Assembly: GCF_007859915.1 (NCBI RefSeq)
Contig: NZ_SJPM01000016.1
Location: forward strand, 1 to 64,000
Length of the DNA stretch: 64,000 bases
Source: Neorhodopirellula pilleata
Lineage (GTDB): Bacteria > Planctomycetota > Planctomycetia > Pirellulales > Pirellulaceae
Direction: 5' to 3'
In this document: in pieces, positions 25,610 through 34,700 of the stretch
Numbering within the stretch: the first letter of the stretch is position 1
Layout of the letters: the number at the start of each line of letters is the position of its first letter
Notes under the pieces: generated by a model
The model's database searches: none
Told to the model about the DNA's origin: nothing
The model's input: the letters and a program-made list of their open reading frames with translations, nothing else
Translations under genes and position numbers: made by a program

Positions 25610-26385
25610 GCCACTCCTGCTGTTCGAGATTGTGAAATAATCGATTCGACGAAAACGCCGTAATCGCTCTTCATCGGAATGTCATAGTTCGTCTGGATGC
25701 GTTTCCTGCGAGCAACCGTCTCGGTATTCGTTATTGGGTTGACTGAAGGCTTGTCGTAGTTTTCCCAGTAAAGGCCGACACCACGCTTTTGCCAACGAGG
25801 GATTTCGTTGAAGTTGATTCCAAGCTGAAATAGCATTTCGTTCTTTTGGCTCACCGATTTCCCAAGGAGTCGCATGGTTGCTTCTTGTTCTTTGAGTCCT
25901 TGCTTTCGCAGCGTCCAGTAGCACCATGAATTCAAGGCGTTTCGGGCAGCGTCCTCATTGCGCCAGCGGAAGTAATCAACGACCAATTCAACGCTTGGCA
26001 GTTGCGAAATTCGACAGTCGAAAGACGCAGCTTGCCCGAGTCGCACAGAGAACTGGGCACTTGCCTCACCGGCCAGCGTTGAATTGTACTTGCGGAGCTT
26101 CCGGCCAAACACTCGCTCATCAGGTCCAAAGAGAAGTGAGATTTCATCACTCTCGGTGTAGGCGTAAAGCACTTTGAATCCACAGTTCATTAGCGACTCG
26201 GTTGTTGCCACCATCAGATCACGGAATCGAACATCGAACGGGGCTTCAAACTGACAGACTTCCTTCGTCAATCGGGTGAAACTGCGACCGTCGATGCGAG
26301 CAACCATGAACATGCCCGGCAGCACGCACAGATCGGCGGCGGTTTCGTAGATCCGCATCTTTTTGTCAAGATCGTCAAATTTCAT
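25606..26385 (-). CDS. Thg1-like 3'-5' RNA polymerase (TLP)
   Basis: A 259-residue member of the tRNA-His guanylyltransferase superfamily. The metal aspartates are in MVARIDGRSFTRLT (Asp32) and AYTESDEISLLF (Asp80-Glu81). Between 135 and 160, DYFRWRNEDAARNALNSWCY aligns with the eukaryotic segment that carries HINNLYN, but that motif is absent, as in bacterial and archaeal Thg1-like proteins. TLPs add nucleotides 3' to 5' in a template-dependent way and can rebuild 5'-truncated tRNAs. The start at 26385 overlaps the kinase gene by 11 bases. Operon context with a ligase and end-healing enzymes favours RNA 5'-end repair over tRNA-His maturation. Confidence 0.9.
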   Translation of the reverse strand: MKFDDLDKKMRIYETAADLCVLPGMFMVARIDGRSFTRLTKEVCQFEAPFDVRFRDLMVATTESLMNCGFKVLYAYTESDEISLLFGPDERVFGRKLRKYNSTLAGEASAQFSVRLGQAASFDCRISQLPSVELVVDYFRWRNEDAARNALNSWCYWTLRKQGLKEQEATMRLLGKSVSQKNEMLFQLGINFNEIPRWQKRGVGLYWENYDKPSVNPITNTETVARRKRIQTNYDIPMKSDYGVFVESIISQSRTAGVA

Positions 26386-26815
26386 TGTTCCATTCCTCAA
26401 CCACAAACCCGTTGTCTTCAATTCGTACGTACCACAATTGGTCGAAGCCCTCGTCCAACTTTGGAAGCTCTAGCTTCTTTGCCGTCGAGAGTATCGCTAC
26501 CTCTGGCACTCGTTCAGCCCGTTCCTCGTTCCTTCTCAAACAGTCGTCCACCTTTGAGCGAAAGTAGTAGCCGATCACTCGAAATCCTGAATCCCGTGAC
26601 ACACTGATGTACTTAGCCCGTTCGTCACTTTTTGGATTCGTATTGTCGATCACAAACCTCTGCTGCGTCTCAAGGCAAACTTCTAGGATGCGGTTCTCCC
26701 GATTTCGAGTTCGCAAAAGGTCGAGGCTGATCCGCACGTGAGTCGCAAAGAACCGCTCCTTGAAGAACGAAGACTTTCCTGAACCTTGCAGACCGGCAAA
26801 TACAACTGCTTCCAT
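26375..26815 (-). CDS. Small P-loop polynucleotide kinase-like protein
   Basis: A 146-residue AAA_33/T4 Pnk-like kinase. The N-terminus MEAVVFAGLQGSGKSSFF carries Walker A (about 8-16). ISLDLLRTR supplies the Walker B/Asp region and VIDNTNPKSDERAKYI the NTN motif characteristic of Pnk-type and related kinases. The C-terminal EERAERVPEVAILSTAKKLE resembles the lid. It presumably phosphorylates a 5'-OH end or a small nucleotide-like substrate. The start at the ATG at 26815 removes an N-terminal extension that crosses the hairpin region. It overlaps Thg1 by 11 bases. Two kinases in one operon implies different substrates or steps. Confidence 0.82.
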   Translation of the reverse strand: MEAVVFAGLQGSGKSSFFKERFFATHVRISLDLLRTRNRENRILEVCLETQQRFVIDNTNPKSDERAKYISVSRDSGFRVIGYYFRSKVDDCLRRNEERAERVPEVAILSTAKKLELPKLDEGFDQLWYVRIEDNGFVVEEWNNEI

Positions 26816-26835
26816 TTCAATCACTCGCTCCACAC

Positions 26836-26878
26836 CAACAAAAGAAGCCCACACGGTTGACCTGCACCGAGTGGGCTT
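26836..26878 (-). promoter_or_regulatory. Attenuator- or terminator-like hairpin in the kinase leader
   Basis: On the minus strand AAGCCCAC-T-CGGT and ACCG-T-GTGGGCTT (26878-26866 and 26857-26845) form a 12-bp stem with one mismatch and an eight-base loop. A CTTTTGTTG stretch follows immediately. It ends about 20 bases before the kinase ATG, inside the 224-base gap after the zinc-ribbon gene. It could end the upstream transcript or act as an attenuator controlling the repair genes. Confidence 0.6.
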
Positions 26879-27039
26879 GAGTTGGCTCTCAATATGTTCG
26901 TGCGGGATTACGCCATCAAAATGTCCGTTGTTCCGAATGTTGTTGATTCGTATGTGGCATGGCGCACCGTCCCTTCAGGTTTCGAGTTGCTTAGGTGACA
27001 CTTTGCTGGAGAGAAGGTTCACTCACGGCGTAGGCCAAG

Positions 27040-27300
27040 TCACACAAAATTCCATAAAGCAGGAAGAGTTGACTGGCAGACTCCGCAGACGAACCACTGA
27101 TCCTTGACGATGTTGATTTGCGAACAGGTTGGGCAACGACGGAAAACGGATTCCGGGTCGAAGCAGTCAGGATGCTCGACTGGTATTTGATCTAACGCAT
27201 CAGCAGCAGCCTCCCAAGACTCTGGTTCTGGGCAGTACCCAGTTGATTGATTGGTCACACGTTCGACAGTGATTCCGTCTCCAACGGTTCCGATCGTCAT
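27040..27300 (-). CDS. Small zinc-ribbon protein
   Basis: An 86-residue protein with a C-terminal treble-clef or ribbon pattern, CPTCSQ and CGVC (Cys-x2-Cys twice, 15 residues apart), plus a lone Cys in YCPEPESW. It would bind one zinc. The ATG at 27300 overlaps the stop of the 72-residue gene as ATGA, which argues strongly that both are real and co-translated. It is separated from the kinase gene by 224 bases with a hairpin. No family is recognised; nucleic-acid or protein binding in the repair system is possible. Confidence 0.68.
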   Translation of the reverse strand: MTIGTVGDGITVERVTNQSTGYCPEPESWEAAADALDQIPVEHPDCFDPESVFRRCPTCSQINIVKDQWFVCGVCQSTLPALWNFV

Positions 27301-27515
27301 CCCTGTCGCTCCATATCACGGGCAGCGCGAACGAGCTGCATTTTTCGGCTTGGGCCCTGCGTGGCCGACCAGTACTCCGGCGTGAACGGGATCCCACGAA
27401 TCCGCATGCCATCCAGCCATGTGCTGCTGATCCCGATCGCGCTGACGTCGATTTCGGCAAAGACCTCGATCTCAGCAAGCAGCCGCGAAGCCAGTTGAAA
27501 GTGTTTTGGTTGCAT
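27297..27515 (-). CDS. Hypothetical protein, 72 residues
   Basis: Unassigned. It begins MQPKHFQLASRLLAEIEVFA and has a central WLDGMRIRG and a C-terminal PSRKMQLVRAARDMERQ likely to be helical. There is no signal peptide. The ATGA overlap with the zinc-ribbon gene supports it as a genuine first gene of that pair. A role with the repair genes downstream is only suggested by position. Confidence 0.6.
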   Translation of the reverse strand: MQPKHFQLASRLLAEIEVFAEIDVSAIGISSTWLDGMRIRGIPFTPEYWSATQGPSRKMQLVRAARDMERQG

Positions 27516-27905
27516 CTACTTTTCCAAAAGTCGGACAACGTGTTCCAGGAAACAAACTCTGAGTACTAATGCTGCTGTTCCGGTAGCCCTGTCATGAAAA
27601 CGATCCGCCGGGAGGACCCGTTCGATTCCTGTCTTCGTGGCCACTGTCGGTAGCCTGGCAAAAGCAACCGGCGGAAGGACTTCTTTCTTCTTTCCGGGCC
27701 ATGTCGTACACGCACGCAGCGAAGCCAGAAAATCGGTGTGAGGGGAGGGGGAAGGGAAAGAGGGAAAGAAGAGAGAGAAGTGTGTTATTTACGTTCTTTT
27801 TCAATCAATCTTCTTTCTGACTTCTTTCCGTTCTTTCGGCTTCTTTCCGGCGACCAGCAGTCAATCTCCGACCGACTTCTTTCCGAAGCCAACTTTCTTT
27901 CCGAG
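27516..27905. other. Intergenic region with polypyrimidine tract and CTTCTTTCC repeats
   Basis: I see no convincing gene. From 27680 to 27905 the plus strand has repeated CTTCTTTCC (GGAAAGAAG on minus) motifs, at least four in the 27800-27900 stretch and another near 27683, and a purine run near 27740-27780. At 27580-27685 two related segments both contain CGGTAGCC...CCGGCGG/CGCCGGG...AGGAC, and GTTCGATTCC followed by GGCCA resembles a tRNA T-arm end. Confidence 0.5.
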
Positions 27906-30167
27906 TCAGTCTTGCTGGACGCGGTTCAATCGGTACAGCGTTCCAATTCGTCCAGCGGTCGCCTCTTCCTCGACGGTGATGTCACCGCGTTCTACCAACG
28001 TTGCGATCAGCTTTTTGAAGAGCACCGCTTCCATCGCCATCGCCTTTAGCAATTTGCTGTGACCGATCTTCAGGTTGTCCTCTTTGCGAATCTTGGCGAA
28101 TACCTTCAAGCAATCACTTGCAAATGGGCTTTCAGCAACGTGCGACGATGCCATGAACAGCATTCGCTTGGTGAGGTGATCGACCAGCGTCATCGCCCAC
28201 TTCGCCGCCGGTTCGCAAATCACCGGCGATTCGTGGTTCGCACTGATCGCGTACAACAACGCCAATTTGCGAGTCTGTTCGTTGACGCGGCCCCAAACCG
28301 TGGTGCCCACCGAATCGTTCTTTCGCTCCGCCTTGGCGTACTCACGCTCGGCATGCAATCTCGCTTCGACCAGGATTTTCTTCGCGGCATCATCGTGTGG
28401 CACAATTCTCGGTCGTGGATGCCATGTCCTAAGGTTGCCGCCGCCGGGTTGGTAGTCCGCCCACCACTTTGCCACGTCGATGATCGCACTAGGCACTTCG
28501 GCGATCTTAGGTTCTTGGCCCTCACCCCGTTGGCCGCATTCCAGAATCATCATGCGGGCGAAGAAGCCGTTGGTCAGCATTCGTTCCGATAGTGCTGCGT
28601 AGTAGTGGTTGGGAATCGCGGTGCCGAAAACCACTAGCGACGGTTGGTCAATGGTTCCCGGCGATTCCTTGCCCGCCTTGCGACGCATTGGATAAATCGT
28701 GTTGGCGGATGAATACATCGTCAACAGCGTTGAGAGCACATTCTCGTAACGCGCGTCGTTGGACTTCTTGATTGACTGCAACATGCCATCGACCTCATCG
28801 GTTTGAAACAGCATCGACGGTGTCAAATGCAACGCATCCTGAATCCCTTCGCCTGATGCGAATCGTTCGCCAATGCAGTCGGCCAAACCGACTTGGTGCA
28901 GTATCTGCACGTTCAACTTTCGCGGCCAGTCTTTGCCGGCGGCCGAATGGGCCAGACCCAGCAAGTACAGGTTGGTTCGGTTGTCACCGGGGTCACGCAC
29001 CTTGCGGCCGGCCAAAGTGGCGAGCAACGCGATCGCACCGGCGAATGCCAGTGTGGGGTTTGGGTAGGGAGCCGTGTCGAGGCAGTGCGACATGACGTTG
29101 CTAATGAAGCCGGGAACTTGCAGTAACAGCTCGGGAACCGGGCCGGGGTCAGGCAACTCAGGTTCCGCCGGCAGTTTCGTCTTTGTTTGTTTCGTACCCG
29201 ATAAGCCATTAAGAAAGCTCGACAGGTTCACGTCATTGTCCTCCGCTTTCCCGTAACCCTCGCCAGCAAGCTGCCTCGTCGCCACGGAGAAGTCACCGCC
29301 GTGTTCGAGCAACGCGTAGACGGCAAACGGCGAGTACGACTGGTTGGGTTCAAACGGCGACGCGTTGGAACTGAACACATAGAACACTCCGTCTTTCAAT
29401 GTCCCGCTGCAACCGGTCGTCTTCCCTGGCCGGCACCATTGCTGGTTGTTGCCATCACGAGTCAATCGCCAGCCGTGTTTCGTCAGAATCGCGGCGACGT
29501 CACCTCGTTCACTAAAGTCGTCGCCCGGCTGGGTTCCATCGCTGGTGGCTTTCGTCGTCGGTGCATCTCCATTGGTCAGCTTCACTTCGTTGAGCGAGCA
29601 AGCCGCGTCGACGAAGATCGCCCGCTCGTCGATCGACATCACTGGCAGCTTGGTCAAGTCGCCTTGCAGAACGACGTAGCCCGGAGACGGATCGCACATC
29701 ACTAAGCTGCTTTCGCCAAGCGTTTCGATCAAAACGGTTTTGCCGTCGACTTCAGGCGTCAGCGTGCGGGCAAGCACGTCGCTCTTTGGCGTAAAGAGCT
29801 CATTGCGGAAGAACACATGCCGGCCGCCAGACTGCGATTTTTGCACCACCAAACGCTGTAACAAACGTGGGTCATGTTCTTCCACCAAATCGCACCAAGC
29901 GTCGAACGCGCGACCACCTTGATCAAAGTCGAGCACTTCCAAACTGCCCGACACCTCGCCCGTCAGGATGCAGACCGCGTTGGCTGATAAGAACCACCTT
30001 TCGTTTTGTTTTTCCGTTGGCGGTTTGTTGCGATACTGCTTGTAAGACTTGAGTGTTGGGAACTTGCGTCGTGCATTGGCCGGCAGCACGCGATACCCTG
30101 CGTCGATATACCGATATGCCGCATCCCGAATCGTGCTGGCGGCTTTGGCTTGGGTTTGTTTCGTCAT
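27906..30167 (-). CDS. Prim-pol / DUF3987 replication protein
   Basis: A 753-residue protein. Residues about 10-190 resemble the bifunctional primase-polymerase N-terminal domain: GYRVLPANARRKFPTLK, CILTGEVSG, VLDFDQGG with the acidic pair, and SGGRHVFF with the histidine. The C-terminal half resembles DUF3987, with a degenerate P-loop HSAAGKDWPRK, FQTDEVDGML and the conserved NGFFARMMILE stretch. Such fusions prime and unwind DNA of plasmids, phages and integrative elements. The ATG at 30167 follows GAGGAAT; the frame also opens at an upstream TTG. It sits 11 bases after the HTH gene. Confidence 0.82.
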   Translation of the reverse strand: MTKQTQAKAASTIRDAAYRYIDAGYRVLPANARRKFPTLKSYKQYRNKPPTEKQNERWFLSANAVCILTGEVSGSLEVLDFDQGGRAFDAWCDLVEEHDPRLLQRLVVQKSQSGGRHVFFRNELFTPKSDVLARTLTPEVDGKTVLIETLGESSLVMCDPSPGYVVLQGDLTKLPVMSIDERAIFVDAACSLNEVKLTNGDAPTTKATSDGTQPGDDFSERGDVAAILTKHGWRLTRDGNNQQWCRPGKTTGCSGTLKDGVFYVFSSNASPFEPNQSYSPFAVYALLEHGGDFSVATRQLAGEGYGKAEDNDVNLSSFLNGLSGTKQTKTKLPAEPELPDPGPVPELLLQVPGFISNVMSHCLDTAPYPNPTLAFAGAIALLATLAGRKVRDPGDNRTNLYLLGLAHSAAGKDWPRKLNVQILHQVGLADCIGERFASGEGIQDALHLTPSMLFQTDEVDGMLQSIKKSNDARYENVLSTLLTMYSSANTIYPMRRKAGKESPGTIDQPSLVVFGTAIPNHYYAALSERMLTNGFFARMMILECGQRGEGQEPKIAEVPSAIIDVAKWWADYQPGGGNLRTWHPRPRIVPHDDAAKKILVEARLHAEREYAKAERKNDSVGTTVWGRVNEQTRKLALLYAISANHESPVICEPAAKWAMTLVDHLTKRMLFMASSHVAESPFASDCLKVFAKIRKEDNLKIGHSKLLKAMAMEAVLFKKLIATLVERGDITVEEEATAGRIGTLYRLNRVQQD

Positions 30168-30178
30168 TCGATTATTCC

Positions 30179-30397
30179 TCAACCGTTGGAGCGAGTGGAA
30201 GGGTGGCGATCTGCATCCATGCGAATCAGCTCGCTGGCGATGTGATCGAAGTTGGCTTCGGAGAACACGCGGGCGTGGCCGGCCCAGCCGGTCGCTTCGA
30301 TGCGTCTTGACCGAATGACGTATTCGATGCGGTGAACTTTGGTGTCCAACCGTCGGGCGATTTCACCGACGGTTAACAACAACGGGGGCTGTGACAT
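30179..30397 (-). CDS. Excisionase/MerR-like helix-turn-helix protein
   Basis: A 72-residue protein beginning MSQPPLLLTVGEIARRLDTK, with a winged HTH of the excisionase/AlpA/MerR type: LTVGEIARRLDTKVHRIEYV is helix-turn-helix and RRIEATGWAGHARVFSE the wing. It probably controls excision or transcription of the element. AGGAAA precedes the ATG at 30397. It is immediately upstream of the prim-pol gene, a pairing common in integrative elements and satellites. Confidence 0.78.
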   Translation of the reverse strand: MSQPPLLLTVGEIARRLDTKVHRIEYVIRSRRIEATGWAGHARVFSEANFDHIASELIRMDADRHPSTRSNG

Positions 30398-31374
30398 AAA
30401 TTTCCTGTTTGCGCGAGGGAAGGCCTCGCAGCGGTTGCCAGTTGATGGGCAGGCGGCGAAGCCACAAAAGAGAGGGACCAAAATCTGCGGAGTCACCCGA
30501 TGCAGGCGTCAGTGGCAGATTCAAAAGAAGCTCGCCGCGAAGAATCGCGGGCGGGCGAGGAGCCGGGTGGCTGAGTTGGTCGCTGGTTGGTTGGCTGAGT
30601 GGCTCGGTGGTCGAGCGATTGGGATTATGGGAATTGAAGGAGGCTTGTCAAACTTCTTTTATCGCTTCGATTGGCGACGTTATTTCGCTGACCACGAAAA
30701 CGCTTTGACACGGCAAAAAACGGTCAAAATGCAAAAGAACAGAGCGTTCGGCGGTCCGGCCAACCGCCGCTGTAACGAGCTCGTTTCGCAGCGGAAAGGC
30801 CGGTCGGTTGATGTCCGTGTGGTCGCGAGCGGTCGTAAAACCACGGAAAACACGGTCTCTATCTCGCCAATGGTTCTTGAGATGTGGGAATTATTGCTGT
30901 CACGAAAACCTCCGTTGGAAAAAGTAGAACTTTGCAAAATTAATCGGCTCAGTGCTCCAAACACCAACCTCGACTTCTCTACTTGTAGACCTACCGGAAG
31001 AACGGTCGGAATCACGAAGACCTGGCCAAAAAACGCAAAATAATTTGCGAGCGTTTCGATGCTTCCCTCTCAGGTTACCTATGCCGTACTTTAACCCGAT
31101 GCGCGCTCGATGCCATGCTTCACCAAAACGCTGCGGAAGCAAATTGCTTCCGTGCTCCTAAAACTGCGCGGTTCACGTAAGAACGGACGGTTCACTCGAG
31201 ACGATTTCGGGAACAAGTGCTGCATTCACCACACCTAAACGACCAACAAGACTTCGCTACCTCTAGACCTTCCGACTCGCGGGCTCGAACGGCGAAGCAG
31301 ATCGATCGTTTTGGGAAAAAGTTCTTAACGTTGTCGTTGAGCCGCGTGGTGCGAACTGCCATTCACGTGAATGA

Positions 31375-31560
31375 GCTGACCTCCCCTCAGGGTTACTTAG
31401 GCAACCGGGCCGCGTCGTGCGCCAGATTCCGTCGAGTTCGTGGGATATTCCCGAGCAGCCACCTGGGTTCAACCACGAAAGACTGACCTACTACCACAAC
31501 GGCTTGGAACGTCGACTAACCAATGTCCACGGTCACGTCATCAAAGACATCTTGGCTTAA
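31375..31560 (+). pseudogene. Possible 3' remnant of a plus-strand gene
   Basis: An open stretch of 61 codons follows an in-frame TGA (31372-31374). It lacks an ATG and ends at TAA (31558-31560). The peptide includes VRQIPSSSWDIPEQPPG and LTYYHNGLERRLTNVHGHV, which looks more protein-like than its neighbours. A good intrinsic terminator follows 27 bases later. No family is recognised; it could be the end of a gene whose 5' part was deleted when the island formed. Confidence 0.35.
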
Positions 31561-31586
31561 CCAGCCAGTCGGTCCAATGAATGAAT

Positions 31587-31625
31587 ACTGCCACGTCAAG
31601 AAACTAACGTGGCAGTTGTTTTGTT
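31587..31625 (+). terminator. Intrinsic terminator
   Basis: A perfect ten-base stem (ACTGCCACGT / ACGTGGCAGT) with a ten-base loop is followed by TGTTTTGTT. It lies between the island and the sulfatase locus and would stop plus-strand transcription. Confidence 0.8.
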
Positions 31626-31742
31626 CTTCAATCTTTAAGAATTGGGGATGCCAGCAAGCGAGTGCACTTTGTAATCCAGGAATCAATCTATCTGCTCGTT
31701 GTCGAGCAAGCTTCCGAAAACCCCACGCTCTGGCGAACGCAA

Positions 31743-34700
31743 TTAAAAGCCGCCCTCGGCTTGAAATTTGGCTGTTGATTTTGTTGCGTTGACCAGTTCG
31801 ACACGCAAGCCGGCTTGGCCACGTTTGGCGACGTCGATCTCAAATGTTAACGAATGGCGACCTTTTGCAAATTCATGCGGACTTGAAAGGTCAAGCAACT
31901 CTGCTGCGTTGATCCAGACTCGGAGGCCGGTCACGTCGTTAATCAGTAGCTTTATTTCGCCAGGGACTTGGACGTTGACGAAACCGATCGCCGTGATGCG
32001 TGCACCGCGAGGGAAATCGCTGCTGGGCAACTCGCCGCTGACTTTGCTGTAGGCGGTGATCCAGTCGGCGGAGTCACTGCTAACATTGTCACTTACAGGG
32101 TTTGCCGCGACTCGCCATTTCCGGATCACAGGACTTTCGTCATTCGCAAACGCTCCCGGCTTGCCTAACACCGATACAAACTTCGCGAGATCGAGGAATT
32201 CTTGCCGGCTTGCAAGTTGATCCGTCAACCCCGCTGGCATGGCTGAGATCATGGGTTTCTCAGCGATGATTTCTTCCAAGGGTAAATGGATTTCCTTGCC
32301 CCCCTGGGCCGCATCTCGCACTACCACTTCATCGTCACTCTTGAATGTGATAATTCCTGTTTGCGTGGTGCCGTCCTCGAGAACAAACATGCGATTTTCG
32401 TAGTGCTCAGCAATGGCCTTGTTCGGCTGGAGAATCGACTCGATGATGTAGTCCGTTTTTGCCGCCGCACCGACAGCCACCAAGTTCGGACCGACGAGCG
32501 ATCCCACAGGTCCAATCGCGTGGCAATTCGTGCAGGAGAGTTCTTTTCTACGATAGACCATTTCTCCACGCTCGGCGTCACCAAACAATTCAACGTCACT
32601 GGTTAGTTTATATTTGTCTTCCGCCAATAGCGTTGCACTCAGCGATGCACTTCCATTGGCGCTCTGGAACAACTCGGCTACTTCAACGGGGAGTGCCCCT
32701 GATGCTCGGTGGAACTCACTCACGCGTGACTTCACCTTCGGATGAATCGCGACACCAACCATAGCTTCTGAAAAACTCTTGACGCCTCCACGATTCTTCA
32801 AGATTGTCTGAACGGCGGGAACTGGATTTGATTCGCTCGGATCTTCGGCCAGTAAACGTGCCGCGGCGAGTACACCACGACCCAAGTCTCCCGTGGCGAG
32901 TCCCACCAGTGCGATGTAGCGTGTCTCGATATCACCACGATTTGTAAGATCGACCAACGTCTCGATGTCTTTCGTGGTACCTAGCATTGCGATCGCCACG
33001 GCCGCTGATCGCCGCACGGCTGCTGGTCGTTCGACATCGATTAAGACAGTAACAAGATTCGCGTCGGCGCTAGTAACACCCCACACGCCGATATTCTCGG
33101 CAGCTAGACTCGCGATGGTTTCGTTCGGGTGACCCAACAACTTTGCGAGGCCTCGCATTTGACGACTTAGTTTCCTCGAACTGTGCTCACCAGCGAGCCC
33201 TCGGATCGTTTCTAGTAACGCGATACTCGCCTCAGACGATGCGACGCTGGACGGTGACGTGACGGCAGACACGACTTGCAGAATCTGGTTCTCGGTGCCG
33301 TTTGCCTTCAGTTGATCGCAAACTCCACGAATGTCTTGCAGGCTCGGCGACGTTTGCTGCAGAAACTCAACTAGTCGACGATCAAATCCAATCCCAGCCT
33401 CCTGCTGAGCAAACGCTCGATGTGATTCCTTCGCAAAACTCAGTGTGCCTGCTTCGAGTGCCGGACGCCAATACTTTTCCAGCGCCGACATTGTTTGCGG
33501 TAAGACGCGATCTAGAAACTCGTCACTGGGATAGTCGAGGGAATTCAGTGCGGCGGCGAAAGCCTCAGCCTTGGGGATAAAACCCGCCGATAGAACCGCT
33601 TCCATCCGCGTTCGCGGGAACGGATCTCCACTCGTCTGGGCAATCATCGCAATCGGATCCTTCAAGTGCTCGTGCCAGTAACGAATGATCCTCGCGCCAG
33701 CGGATCGAGCGTTTCCATCGCTGGCATTCAATACCATTCTAAGAATCTTCTCGCTGGGTCGTTCAACATTCTGGCATGCCCACATCGCTTCCACCAAACA
33801 GTGGCTGTACTCCGATGCATCGGGATGAAGCGTGTCGACCCAACGTTCTAAAGCCGCGAGCACTTTGTCAGCGTCTCGCTCGCTCAGCTCTTTTCTCGCT
33901 TGGTGACGCGTCCAGGCCTCGGGGCTCTTCAGATGCTCAATCAATTCCTCAATCGAAACGTCGACGAAACTCGGCTTTTGGATCAGCGGTCGATCCTTAT
34001 GCGTGATTCGCCAAATGCGTCCATGCTCATGATCGCGGCGTGGGTCGCGAAAGTCGTGCTGGGCATGATTGATGATCGAGTTGTACCAATCGGCAACGTA
34101 AACCGCGCCATCGGGACCAACCTTCACATCGACCGGGCGGAAGTTTGGATGCTTGGATGTCATCAACGGCGGCAACACGTTGGCACTGAATCCCGCCCCG
34201 TTCTCGATGAACTCATAGCGGATAACCGTGCGGCTCTTAAAACGTCCGCTGAGCAAGTTACCGCGAATGTCATCTCCGACATGCGTGCCCGTCGCAAGAT
34301 CGCCACCACATTGTTTTTCCGTGCTAGTCAAGACAGGCACAGGCACTTTCTTGCCACTGTTCCCTGTCGCAGGCGAGAGGTACATGATCCTCGGATTGTT
34401 GACCATGAACGACTGGCCCCAATCGTCAAACACATGCCCCCATGGGTTCCCGCCGGTGCCAGTACAGAAGACCCGCAACTCTTGCGTCCGCGGGTTGTAC
34501 TGATAGACGCCGCCTTCTGCATTTCGCACAACACCATGCTGGGTTTCAACTTGGGCGTGTAAAAAGATTCCTTCTTGAAAGTAGAGCCATCCGTCGGGTC
34601 CGCGCCGCCAGGCACTAATCGAATGATGACTGTCCTCAATTCCAAACCCTGTCAGCGCCAACTCTTTCACGTCCGCAACGTCGTCGCCGTCCGTGTCCTT

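Larger units (their letters stand above)
30398..31742. other. Long intergenic region with only a gene remnant
   Basis: About 1.3 kb. A 234-codon open frame at 30339-31043 overlaps the HTH gene antisense and has low-complexity, arginine-rich content, so I do not call it. From 31140 a small palindrome CGGAAGCAAATTGCTTCCG is present. The only gene-like signal is a C-terminal fragment at 31375-31560 followed by a terminator at 31587-31625. Confidence 0.5.

Noticed and set aside
27572..27650. Possible tRNA gene
   Set aside because: Only the T-loop and a CCA-like end fit. The T-stem has two mismatches, and no anticodon or acceptor stem could be built.
27680..27905. CRISPR array
   Set aside because: The CTTCTTTCC repeats are only nine bases and irregularly spaced, without constant-length spacers or cas genes.
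30339..31043. A 234-codon plus-strand open frame over the HTH gene and the following gap
   Set aside because: It is antisense to the excisionase-like gene, arginine-rich, without recognisable motifs or a ribosome-binding site.
31140..31200. Possible group II intron domain V near GAACGGACGGTTCAC
   Set aside because: The expected GAGC start and bulged stem of domain V are missing, and there is no reverse transcriptase gene.
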